A DNA stretch of 30,970 nt, from positions 1-30,970 of the forward strand of contig USCI01000020.1 in the NCBI GenBank assembly GCA_900553255.1. Direction: 5' to 3'. Shown piece after piece: positions 15,364-22,835 of the stretch. Numbering within the stretch: the stretch's first letter is position 1; each line of letters starts with the position of its first letter. Below the pieces are notes generated by a model that saw nothing but the letters and a program-made list of their open reading frames with translations, was not told the origin of the DNA and ran no database searches. A program made the position numbers and the translations under genes. The stretch is from an uncultured Oscillospiraceae bacterium. Lineage in GTDB: Bacteria; Bacillota; Clostridia; Oscillospirales; Acutalibacteraceae.

Positions 15364-15392
15364 TTGACACAACAATATGGTGTGCGTATAAT
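15364..15392 (+). promoter_or_regulatory. Perfect-consensus sigma-A promoter of the 3D-domain gene
   Basis: TTGACA (15364-15369), a 17-nt spacer and TATAAT (15387-15392) match the consensus exactly. Start of transcription near 15399 leaves an unusually long leader of about 240 nt before the coding region. Confidence 0.88.
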
Positions 15393-15398
15393 ACTCTC

Positions 15399-15641
15399 AG
15401 CGCAGGGGAAAGCTGTTAAGGCAAAATCTGCCTGTGCGGATCAATGCGATTACTGCCCACTCGTTTTTCTCGGCGTGTGACTCAACGAATGAAGTCCCGC
15501 GCTTTGCTATGTACACGAAGCGGGAGGCTGGGGAACGTCCGAATGGACGGAGCCGCCTCCGGTAACGGTACAGAATACAGCCCGGACCAAACCCGCAGGC
15601 CGGTTTGAGAGGATGTCCGGGAAAACGAAAGGGAGCCTTGC
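15399..15641 (+). promoter_or_regulatory. Long structured 5' leader, possible cis-regulatory RNA
   Basis: Several nested pairings are visible: TCCCGC with GCGGGA (about 15496-15527), and GGAGGC with GCCTCC (about 15525-15560) enclosing CGTCC-GAAT-GGACG. Another is CCGGAC with GTCCGG (about 15582-15620) enclosing CAAACC/GGTTTG. Genes for cell-wall hydrolases of this kind are often under c-di-AMP (ydaO) riboswitches, but I do not find the CAGCTAAC or GGTGAATC motifs of that class. The class, and whether it is a riboswitch at all, is unknown. Confidence 0.4.
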
Positions 15642-16694
15642 ATGATTACCCTACAACGCATTGGCGCAGCCGCAGCACGCATCGTGCGCAGCCGGCTGTT
15701 CGCCGTGTCTGCGTTGGCGGTGGTTACCGCGGCCATGGTCGCGGCGGTGTCGCTGAATATGCGCGCCATAACCATCATCGACGGAGACGAAAGCCGCGTG
15801 GTGCTGACCCTCAGCCGCGAGCCGCTCGACGTCCTGCAGGACGCCGGGATTACGGTGGGCGAGGACGATGTCGTCACGGCGGAGATCACGAAAGCCCGTG
15901 CGGAAATTTCCATCACCCGTGCCTTTGACGTTCAGGTGACAGCCGATGGTGTGACCACCATCGTGCGCATGAACGGCGGGACGGTGGGGGATGCGCTGGC
16001 CAAGGTCGGTGTGGAGGTCGGCGACAATGACCGCACCAACATCGAACACAGCGCGGAGCTTTCGGAAGGCTTGTCGATCGAGGTGGAACGGGTCGATTAC
16101 AACGAGTACACGCGTACCGAAACGATCCCCTACGAGACGACGGTCAAGTATGTCCACTCTCTGTCGAGCGGACGCACCAAGATCACGCAGAATGGTCAGG
16201 AAGGGCTGAAGACCTACACCTACCGCGACCGTATCGTGGACGGTGAAGTGGTTGAAACCGTACTGGTCAGCGAGGAGATCACCCAGGAACCGGTCAACGA
16301 GATCAAAACGGTCGGCGCACCTACCGGTATGCCGATGTCACCGGCGCCCTATGAGATCGAGCTCGATGCGCAGGGCAGGCCGCTTCATTACACCCAGGTG
16401 TTCACCGGCCCGGCCACCTCGTATACCAACGAGGGCGGACGCTGCGGCAATTACACCGCTTCCGGCCGCAAGGCGGAGGTGGGGACGGTCGCGGTAAACC
16501 CGAACATCATCCCCTACGGCACCGAGCTGTATATCATGTCGCCGGACGGTTCCTACGTTTACGGCTACGCGATTGCAGCGGATACCGGCGGTGCGCTGAT
16601 GTCCGGCCATGTGCTGACCGACCTGTTTATGGCGACCTTCGCCGACTGCAGCTACTTTGGCCGCCGGGAAATGGTGGTTTATGTTCTTGGTTAA
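15642..16694 (+). CDS. YabE-like cell-wall protein with DUF348, G5 and 3D domains
   Basis: The 350-residue protein has an N-terminal membrane anchor or signal (about residues 18-40), then two ubiquitin-like DUF348 repeats (about 42-145). Next comes a G5 domain (about 150-230) and a C-terminal 3D domain (about 265-350) with VAVNPNIIPYGTELYI, AIAADTGG and the closing DLF...FGRREMVVYVL segment. Such proteins resemble YabE/resuscitation-promoting factors and are thought to cleave peptidoglycan outside the membrane. ATG 15642 follows AAAGGGA by about 7 nt. It is a single gene with its own strong promoter and terminator. The conserved Asp residues of the 3D domain are present, so activity is plausible. 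Confidence 0.9.
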   Translation: MITLQRIGAAAARIVRSRLFAVSALAVVTAAMVAAVSLNMRAITIIDGDESRVVLTLSREPLDVLQDAGITVGEDDVVTAEITKARAEISITRAFDVQVTADGVTTIVRMNGGTVGDALAKVGVEVGDNDRTNIEHSAELSEGLSIEVERVDYNEYTRTETIPYETTVKYVHSLSSGRTKITQNGQEGLKTYTYRDRIVDGEVVETVLVSEEITQEPVNEIKTVGAPTGMPMSPAPYEIELDAQGRPLHYTQVFTGPATSYTNEGGRCGNYTASGRKAEVGTVAVNPNIIPYGTELYIMSPDGSYVYGYAIAADTGGALMSGHVLTDLFMATFADCSYFGRREMVVYVLG

Positions 16695-16708
16695 ACCAAA
16701 CAATGGTT

Positions 16709-16750
16709 AAAAACAGCCTTCGGACGTTCCTCTGTCCGAAGGCTGTTTTT
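16709..16750. terminator. Bidirectional terminator between the 3D gene and the rhamnosidase
   Basis: A 17-bp perfect stem (16709-16725 with 16734-16750) has five A residues at its left foot and five T residues at its right foot. It can therefore end the plus-strand 3D gene and the minus-strand rhamnosidase operon. Confidence 0.9.
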
Positions 16751-16756
16751 ATGACA

Positions 16757-16786
16757 ACGGCAGCCCGCCGCATGACGGGCTGCCGT
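16757..16786. terminator. Second hairpin, close to the rhamnosidase stop
   Basis: Arms ACGGCAGCCCG (16757-16767) and CGGGCTGCCGT (16776-16786) pair perfectly over 11 bp with an 8-nt loop. It lies 6 bp past the minus-strand rhamnosidase stop. No clean T-run follows on the minus strand, so it probably assists the stronger terminator at 16709-16750. Confidence 0.55.
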
Positions 16787-16791
16787 TTCCT

Positions 16792-19038
16792 TTATCCCTT
16801 GTGAAGGCGGAAGCTGCCGGACGAGAGAGGCCGGACGGCCAGGCCGTCGTCAAACAGCCAGCCGTCCTCCAGCCGGATCCGGCCGGTCATGGAGCCGGGC
16901 ACTTCCACGGCGAGGACGATGGCGTCCCCCTTGCGCTTCCAGGCGGAGGATATCCGGCCGGCGGGCGCGATATGGAAGCCTTCGGCGTGGGTGAGCTGCG
17001 GGATAAATGCCGGAGCGATATCCGCCTCCTGCCAGTTGTCCCGGTGGGGGTTGAAGCGGATGCCGGCCAGCCGCTGGATGAACCAGCTGCTGATATCACC
17101 CCAGAAATGGTGGTTAAGGGAATTGGCCGTTTTTCCTTCTTCAAAGAAAGTTTCCCAAAGCGATGTGGCGCCGCGGGCGATCCAGTTGCCGTAGGAGGGG
17201 AAGTCGGGGCGGGTGATCATATCGAAGGCGAGGTCGCTGCGGCCGAAATCGGACAGCACATGGAAAAGGGTGCGTGCCGCGATGGCGCCGACATCCATAT
17301 GTCCGTTAGCCTCGTCGATGAAATTGAACAGGCGGGAGAAGGCGGCGGCACGCTCCCCCGGCTCGAAGGCGCCGTAATACAGTGCCATGCACTGGGAGGA
17401 CTGACAGCGGCCGTAAACCGTCATGGTGGAGAAATCGATCAACCGTTCCCGGATTGCCCGGCGCAGCCGGTCGGCCAGGCCGTCGGCAAAGCGCTGCTGC
17501 TCCGGCAGGCCGAGCTCGCCGAAGACGAAGGCCGCCTTGCGGCAGATGTCCATCGAAATCAGGCTATCGGTCACCTCGAGCGGTGCTTTATATGCCTCCG
17601 GGTCCCGGCCGACCGGGCACCAGTCGCCCAAACCATAGGCGACCAGCCCGTCCGGACGGATCTTGGTCGTAAGGTAGTGCAGATACCGCAGCATGGTCGG
17701 GGCATTCTCCCGCAGGATCTGTTTGTCGCCGCAGTAGAGATACACATAGTAGGGCAGCACAAAGGACACGCAGTCCCAGGCTGGTCCGTTGCCCCAGGCA
17801 AAGCCCCAGCCGCCGGTGGGGATGATGCCGGGCAGTGCGCCTTCACCGTTCTGCGCCTTGGCGATGTTGCGCAGCCATTCGCGCAGACTGTTTTCCACCC
17901 CGAAATTGAGTAGCATATGTTCGGCCGACAGCGCGGCGTCGCCCGTCCAGCCGTTTTTCTCCCGGTGCGGGCAGTCGGTGGGGAAGTAGAAGAAGTTGGC
18001 CAGATCGGAACGTCGGGCCGCCGCCTGCAGCTTGTTTATGGTTTCATCCGAGCAGGAGAAATTACCGCGTTCCGGCAGATTCGAATGCATTTCCAGGCAG
18101 GTCAGCAGCTCCGGCGTCGCCTGCTCCGGGGTGATGCCCCTGACCAGGATGTACCGGAAGCCGTGATAGGTGAAAGACGGTACATGGGATTCGGTTCCGC
18201 CGCCGCGGCAGATATAGCGGTCGATCTGAATCTGATAGTCATCATTGAAACGAATGTTGCGGTGAGATAGCCGGCCGTCCTCAAGAAGCTCTGCGCACTC
18301 CAGCTCGATCTGCTGGCCGGGGGTACCCTGAACGGTCAGGCGGAAGACGCCGGCCGTGTTGACGCCGAAATCGTAGCGGTAGCCGTCCGGTTCCCGCACG
18401 ATGTCCACCGGCCGGAGTTCCTGGGAAACGACGATCGGCTCGGCCTCGCACAGGCGGCATTCCCCGCCGGGATGCGGCGCGCGCAGCGCCGGCGTCCAGC
18501 CGGAGGCGTCGAAGCCCGGCGCGTCCCAGCCGGGAAGCTCTTCCCGGGCATCGTAGGTTTCGCCGAAACGCAGGTCGTCAAACCGGATCGGCGACGGGGC
18601 GGTGACGAAGCCTTCGGTGGTATCGATCAGCCGCTCGCTGCCGTCCTCGTCAACAATGCGCAGCGAGAGCGCCACCTGCGGCGCGCCGCGCCAGGTGGCC
18701 TTCTCAAAATCCCACACGCCGGCGTCGAGCGCATTCATGAAGCCGTTGCCCAGGCATACGCCGATGACGTTTTCCCCGGGAACCAGACAGGCGGCGGCAT
18801 CATAGCGGTCGTAATAGAGGATATCGGTGGGGTTGCTGATGTAGGGGGCAAGCGGGCCTTTGGTGATGTCCCTGCCGTTGACCGACAGGGTGTAGAAGCC
18901 GAGGCCGCAGATCAGCAGCTGCGCCTCGCGCACCGGCTTGTCCAGCGTAAAGCTGCGGCGCAGATAGGGCGCCGGCACCGGGTTCTGCCGCGTGCCGAAG
19001 GCTTCGGTGGAACGGATAAAGGTTTGCGGGAAATTCAT
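16792..19038 (-). CDS. GH78-family alpha-L-rhamnosidase
   Basis: The 748-residue enzyme has N-terminal beta-sandwich modules (about residues 25-320), then an (alpha/alpha)6 barrel. The barrel carries the GH78 signature DCPHREKNGWTGDA (355-368; canonical DCPQRxERLGWTGD) and TSLWETF and NHHFWG in its C-terminal part, all typical of rhamnosidases. It would release terminal L-rhamnose from plant glycosides or polysaccharides. No signal peptide is visible, so the enzyme is probably intracellular and acts on imported small glycosides. ATG 19038 follows AAGGAGG by about 9 nt on this strand. It is 18 nt downstream of the DUF2461 gene and shares its promoter. No rhamnose-catabolic or transporter gene is nearby. 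Confidence 0.92.
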   Translation of the reverse strand: MNFPQTFIRSTEAFGTRQNPVPAPYLRRSFTLDKPVREAQLLICGLGFYTLSVNGRDITKGPLAPYISNPTDILYYDRYDAAACLVPGENVIGVCLGNGFMNALDAGVWDFEKATWRGAPQVALSLRIVDEDGSERLIDTTEGFVTAPSPIRFDDLRFGETYDAREELPGWDAPGFDASGWTPALRAPHPGGECRLCEAEPIVVSQELRPVDIVREPDGYRYDFGVNTAGVFRLTVQGTPGQQIELECAELLEDGRLSHRNIRFNDDYQIQIDRYICRGGGTESHVPSFTYHGFRYILVRGITPEQATPELLTCLEMHSNLPERGNFSCSDETINKLQAAARRSDLANFFYFPTDCPHREKNGWTGDAALSAEHMLLNFGVENSLREWLRNIAKAQNGEGALPGIIPTGGWGFAWGNGPAWDCVSFVLPYYVYLYCGDKQILRENAPTMLRYLHYLTTKIRPDGLVAYGLGDWCPVGRDPEAYKAPLEVTDSLISMDICRKAAFVFGELGLPEQQRFADGLADRLRRAIRERLIDFSTMTVYGRCQSSQCMALYYGAFEPGERAAAFSRLFNFIDEANGHMDVGAIAARTLFHVLSDFGRSDLAFDMITRPDFPSYGNWIARGATSLWETFFEEGKTANSLNHHFWGDISSWFIQRLAGIRFNPHRDNWQEADIAPAFIPQLTHAEGFHIAPAGRISSAWKRKGDAIVLAVEVPGSMTGRIRLEDGWLFDDGLAVRPLSSGSFRLHKG

Positions 19039-19056
19039 ACAGGGATACCTCCTTGT

Positions 19057-19779
19057 TTAGTTGATCGTCGGGGTAAGCTCCTCCGCGCCGCGGGTGGACA
19101 TTTCCCGTTCGGCCGCGGCAACAAACAGATGATAGAGCGGCGCCAGTTCACGGAAGCCCGCAAGCAGGATGTCAGGCAGGTCGGTACGCCCGAAGAAGGC
19201 GGGGTCCGGCTCGTTGCGGGTGATGTCGATAAAACGCCGGTTGTACAGCGCGTCGAGCAGCGGCGGCAGCCCCGTCTTTTTCGGGCGGGCATAGCGGTCG
19301 CCCTCGCAGATAAAGCCGGCAGCCTCGGCCCGCGCCATCGCCTCCAGAAAAGCGTCCGGCGTCTCGTCGATCATGCGGCGCATGGTCTGCAGCATGCGCG
19401 GCGCCGGATGGTAAAAGCCCATCCCGTAGCTGCTGCCGTGCAGCGAAATATCCAGATAAAAGCCGGGAAGGTTGTCCCAGGCCTTTTTGTCCCGCAGGAA
19501 GGATATCCACATGTTTTCCCGGTACATGGATTTATCCCGCGTATAGCGGTTGTCCCGGCGGATGCGGCTGACGCTGCCGTTGCGCATGGGATCGGCCACA
19601 ATCTGCGGGTCGATCTTCAGAACCTCCGGCGCAATATCCCCAAACAGCGCCTGCAGCGGCTGCAGGATGCCGGCACGCAGCTGCGGCTTATGGTCTTCGT
19701 AAAAGGCTTTGCTGTCCTGAAAGCGGTTTTCGGCAAGAAGCCACATGTCCTCCTGCCGGATTCCCGGAAAACGGCCCAT
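19057..19779 (-). CDS. DUF2461 family protein
   Basis: The 240-residue protein contains the DUF2461 hallmarks: FYEDHKPQ near the start, a central RIRRDNRYTRDKSMYRENMW segment (about residues 92-111), and GFYLDISLHGSSYGMGFYHP with PAPRMLQTMR. The biochemical function of the family is unknown. ATG 19779 has AAAGGAG about 11 nt upstream. It is the first gene of a two-gene minus-strand operon with the GH78 enzyme, but this pairing may be incidental. A promoter with an internal dyad lies 39-68 bp upstream. Confidence 0.88.
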   Translation of the reverse strand: MGRFPGIRQEDMWLLAENRFQDSKAFYEDHKPQLRAGILQPLQALFGDIAPEVLKIDPQIVADPMRNGSVSRIRRDNRYTRDKSMYRENMWISFLRDKKAWDNLPGFYLDISLHGSSYGMGFYHPAPRMLQTMRRMIDETPDAFLEAMARAEAAGFICEGDRYARPKKTGLPPLLDALYNRRFIDITRNEPDPAFFGRTDLPDILLAGFRELAPLYHLFVAAAEREMSTRGAEELTPTIN

Positions 19780-19817
19780 ATCGTCTCTTTCTCCTTTGCT
19801 TGCTGTACGCTGGACCT

Positions 19818-19847
19818 ATTCTATCATATTCCGATCCGGAATTGCAA
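19818..19847 (-). promoter_or_regulatory. Likely promoter with operator-like dyad for DUF2461-GH78
   Basis: On the minus strand TTGCAA (19842-19847) and TAGAAT (19818-19823) are separated by 18 nt; TATGAT (19823-19828) is an alternative -10. The spacer holds a perfect 6+3+6 inverted repeat, ATTCCG-ATC-CGGAAT (19828-19842), a possible repressor site. Confidence 0.55.
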
Positions 19848-19957
19848 GAAAGCTGCCGGATTTCGGCGAAAAACACCGCCGCTTTTTTCGGCGGTTTACC
19901 CGATTTTGCCGGCGGAAGTTTTCTGTGCGTGCCGCAGCGAAAAACGTGCGCGGATTA

Positions 19958-19986
19958 TGGACAACCTCCGGCAAAACCGTTATAAT
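19958..19986 (+). promoter_or_regulatory. Promoter of cobU
   Basis: TGGACA (19958-19963) is one mismatch from TTGACA and lies 17 nt before TATAAT (19981-19986). Transcription would begin near 19993. I see no cobalamin-riboswitch motifs in the ~50-nt leader. Confidence 0.75.
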
Positions 19987-20045
19987 GAAAGCATTGTACG
20001 CGGCAGGATATGCAGGGTGCGCCTGCCTGCAGAGGAGGGACGGCT

Positions 20046-20594
20046 TTGGCCCATCTGGTTTTGGTTACCGGCGGCATGCGCAGCGGCAAGAGCCGCTATG
20101 CGGAGGAGAGGCTCAAAGACAGCCGGCAGGTGCTGTACATCGCGACGGCACGCTGCCTGGACAAGGAGATGGAAAGGCGGATCGAGCACCATCGTGCGTC
20201 CCGGCCCGCGCACTGGGTTACGGCGGAGGCCTGCCGCGATCTCGATGAGGTGCTGCGGCAGCATCCCGAAGGGGATGTGCTGCTCGACTGCGTGACCAAC
20301 ATGGTCACCAACCTGATGCTGGACGAGGAAGAGGATTACGACGCGCTGTCCATGGACCGCATCGAGCAGATCGAGGCCGGCATACGCGGGCAGATGGCGC
20401 GGCTGGTGGAGCAGGCGCGCCGGCAGGAGCGCACCGTTATATTGGTGAGCGGCGAGGTGGGGATGAGCCTGGTGCCGGTTTACCGGATGGGGCGCGTGTT
20501 CACCGATATCCTCGGACGGGTCAACCAGTATCTGGCGGCGCAGAGCGACGAGGTAATTTTCATGGTGTCCGGGCTGCCGATGCAGGTCAAATGA
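20046..20594 (+). CDS. cobU: Adenosylcobinamide kinase / adenosylcobinamide-phosphate guanylyltransferase
   Basis: CobU phosphorylates adenosylcobinamide and then adds GMP, in the nucleotide-loop step of cobalamin assembly. The 182-residue product has the P-loop GGMRSGKS (9-16), the RRIEHHRASRP...W segment with the guanylylated-His region, DCVTNMVTNLM, and the C-terminal GEVGMSLVP...GRVNQYLA...SGLP block. The residue before GEVG is S where N is usual. TTG 20046 is used because GGAGG (20034-20038) ends 7 nt upstream. It has its own promoter and is not next to cobS, cobT, cobC or cbi genes, so those must lie elsewhere if the pathway is complete. Confidence 0.92.
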   Translation: MAHLVLVTGGMRSGKSRYAEERLKDSRQVLYIATARCLDKEMERRIEHHRASRPAHWVTAEACRDLDEVLRQHPEGDVLLDCVTNMVTNLMLDEEEDYDALSMDRIEQIEAGIRGQMARLVEQARRQERTVILVSGEVGMSLVPVYRMGRVFTDILGRVNQYLAAQSDEVIFMVSGLPMQVK

Positions 20595-20679
20595 AGCCGC
20601 CGTCTGCGTCTTTCCGGTGCGCAGTATCGATATTTTGCCGGCCGGATGGCGGGCGAATCGCTTTAAAAAAGGACAAGGA

Positions 20680-21636
20680 ATGGGGATTGTTATGGAGATG
20701 GGGTATCCGGAAAAGCTGGAGGCGATCCGGCGGAACATACGGCAGGTCATTGTCGGCAAGGATGAGGTGATCAACAAGCTGCTGATCGCCCTGATCTGTT
20801 CCGGGCACGTGCTGATCGAGGATATGCCCGGCCTGGGCAAAACCACGCTGGCGGCGGCGCTCGCGGCATCGCTCGGCTGCAGCTTCAAACGGATCCAGTT
20901 TACGCCCGACGTGCTGCCGTCGGATATCACCGGGTTTACGATGTTCAATTTGAAAACCGGCGAGCAGGAACTGCATATGGGTTCGGTCATGAACCAGATC
21001 GTCCTCGCGGACGAGATCAACCGCACCAGCCCGAAGACCCAGTCGGCACTGCTGGAAATCATGCAGGAAAACCAGGTGACCATCGACGGCAAAACCTATG
21101 CGGCGCCGCGGCCGTTTATGGTGCTGGCGACCCAGAACCCGGTGGAGACGGCGGGCACCTATCCGCTGCCGGAGGCGCAGCTCGACCGCTTTTTTATGCG
21201 CATCGCGATGGGGTATCCCTCCCACCGGGAGGAGATGCAGATTCTGCGGGAGCACCGGCCGCTGCGTTCGGCGCTCTCGCTTGCGCCGGTGGTGTCCGCG
21301 GAAGAGATTCTGCAGATGCAGCGGGAGCTGGAGGGCGTGACCTGCGCAGACCCGATTGTGGATTATATCGTCTCCTTGGCCGAGGCGACCCGGCAGCTGC
21401 CGGATGTGGTGATGGGCATCAGCCCGCGCGGCTCGATCGCGCTGATGCAGGCGGCCAAAGGCTGCGCGCTGCTCAGCGGACGCCGCTTTGTGCTGCCGGA
21501 TGACGTGCAGCGGATGGTATTTCCGGTGCTGGCGCACCGCCTGATCCTGCGCGAACGTGCCGGCCTGCGTCAGATCAACCCCGGTGCGGTGCTCGGCGAC
21601 CTGCTGCGCACCGTTCCGGTCCCGCTGGTACGATGA
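20680..21636 (+). CDS. MoxR-family AAA+ ATPase
   Basis: The 318-residue ATPase has Walker A MPGLGKTT (residues 49-56), Walker B VLADE (D111, E112), the sensor region LATQNPVETAGTYPLPEAQLDRF and a C-terminal lid domain with SPRGSIALMQAAKG. MoxR ATPases are chaperone-like and often act with DUF58 and transglutaminase partners, as encoded here. ATG 20680 follows AAAAAGGA by 6 nt; ATG 20692 is an alternative. Its TGA stop overlaps the DUF58 start as ATGA. No clear promoter is visible in the 85 nt after cobU, so read-through from cobU is possible. Confidence 0.93.
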   Translation: MGIVMEMGYPEKLEAIRRNIRQVIVGKDEVINKLLIALICSGHVLIEDMPGLGKTTLAAALAASLGCSFKRIQFTPDVLPSDITGFTMFNLKTGEQELHMGSVMNQIVLADEINRTSPKTQSALLEIMQENQVTIDGKTYAAPRPFMVLATQNPVETAGTYPLPEAQLDRFFMRIAMGYPSHREEMQILREHRPLRSALSLAPVVSAEEILQMQRELEGVTCADPIVDYIVSLAEATRQLPDVVMGISPRGSIALMQAAKGCALLSGRRFVLPDDVQRMVFPVLAHRLILRERAGLRQINPGAVLGDLLRTVPVPLVR

Positions 21637-22835
21637 CCGGGCGGGGGATTGTCCTGGCACTGACCTTCCTGCTGACCCTTTTCTGGGCGCTGGTGACCGG
21701 TTCCCGCGAGGTGTGGCTGGCCGCACTGCTGACCGGTGCGCTGCTGCTGGCGGCGCTTGTGGAGGTGCTGCCGGCGGCTCTGTGCCTGCGCGGGCGGCCG
21801 CGGCTGTCCGCCGGGCAGGTGACAAGGGGCGGTATGGCGGCGTACGTGATCGACTGGAGCGGGCGGCTCCTGCTGCCGGTGTATGTGCGGGTGACCGTTA
21901 CCGATCCCTGCGCGGCGGACTTCCGGGGACTGGACCTGTCGGCCGGGCGCATCTGCGCGCAGCGCTTTGTCCGGCCGTGGGGGGATGCCGTGCCGATGCA
22001 GATCCGGGTGAGCACGAAGCACCGCGGGGTATGGACGGTTTCAGCGGAAAAGGTCAGGGTGCGGGATGCTTTCGGTTTCTTTTCCCTGCCGCTGCGCTGC
22101 GGCGGGGACAGGGCGGCGTGGCAGCGGACAATGACCGTTTATCCACTGCTGCACGAGCTTTCCGGCGAGCCCTCCGCCTGGTCGGAAAGCACCGAATACA
22201 ATGAGTCACGGATGGTGACGGCGGATTATGGGGAGAGCTTTGCGGGCACGCGGTCCTACCGTGACGGTGATTCGCTCAAGCGGATCCACTGGAAACAGAC
22301 CATCCGCACGCGGGAGCTGCATACCCGGCAGTACGAGCAGGCGTCGGACACCGAGGTGACCATCCTGCTCGACGATCAGGCGCCGGCGGTTTTTCTGCCC
22401 GGCTACGCCGACCTGGCCAGTGAATGCGCGGCGGCGCTGGCGCATTTTTACCTGGAGCATGCCTGCCGGGTGAAGCTGCTGGATACCCTGCCGGGAGGTC
22501 TGGCACTGGAATGCAGCGGGGCGGAGGCTTTTTCGCAGCTGTATACCCGGCTGGCCGAAGTGCCGTTTGTCCCGGCCGCTGAACCGCTTGACCGGCTGCC
22601 GTTTCCCTACCGCACCATACAGGAGGCGCGGATGATCGTGGTGGTCACCAGCCGGCCGAGCGGCGCGCTGCTCGCGCAGCTCAACGCCCATGCGGCAACC
22701 GGCTGCCGTGCGGTATGCGTTCTGCCGCCGGAGGCGGCTTATGCGCTGCCGCCGGCTGACGATTTCCCGCGTGTGCAGCAGGTGCTGATCTCCAGGCCGG
22801 AGGATGTACGGGCCGGATTGGAGGCGTGCGTATGA
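21633..22835 (+). CDS. DUF58 domain membrane protein
   Basis: The 400-residue protein begins with two adjacent transmembrane helices (about residues 5-50). A beta-rich region follows, then the DUF58 signature YRDGDSLKRIHWKQTIRTRE (about 209-228) and a von Willebrand A-like fold with TEVTILLDD. DUF58 proteins are encoded beside MoxR ATPases and transglutaminases; their role is thought to be in assembly or regulation of a cell-envelope complex. It overlaps both neighbours by ATGA, showing tight coupling. Confidence 0.9.
   Translation: MTGRGIVLALTFLLTLFWALVTGSREVWLAALLTGALLLAALVEVLPAALCLRGRPRLSAGQVTRGGMAAYVIDWSGRLLLPVYVRVTVTDPCAADFRGLDLSAGRICAQRFVRPWGDAVPMQIRVSTKHRGVWTVSAEKVRVRDAFGFFSLPLRCGGDRAAWQRTMTVYPLLHELSGEPSAWSESTEYNESRMVTADYGESFAGTRSYRDGDSLKRIHWKQTIRTRELHTRQYEQASDTEVTILLDDQAPAVFLPGYADLASECAAALAHFYLEHACRVKLLDTLPGGLALECSGAEAFSQLYTRLAEVPFVPAAEPLDRLPFPYRTIQEARMIVVVTSRPSGALLAQLNAHAATGCRAVCVLPPEAAYALPPADDFPRVQQVLISRPEDVRAGLEACV

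Noticed and set aside
15162..15419. A possible 85-residue plus-strand ORF in the AT-rich gap
   Set aside because: It has no Shine-Dalgarno site, runs through the consensus promoter at 15364-15392, and its codon use differs from all neighbours.
15399..15641. c-di-AMP (ydaO) riboswitch
   Set aside because: The gene context fits, but the conserved CAGCTAAC and GGTGAATC blocks were not found, so only an unclassified structured leader is reported.
19986..20045. Cobalamin riboswitch before cobU
   Set aside because: The leader is only about 50 nt and lacks the conserved B12-box sequence.
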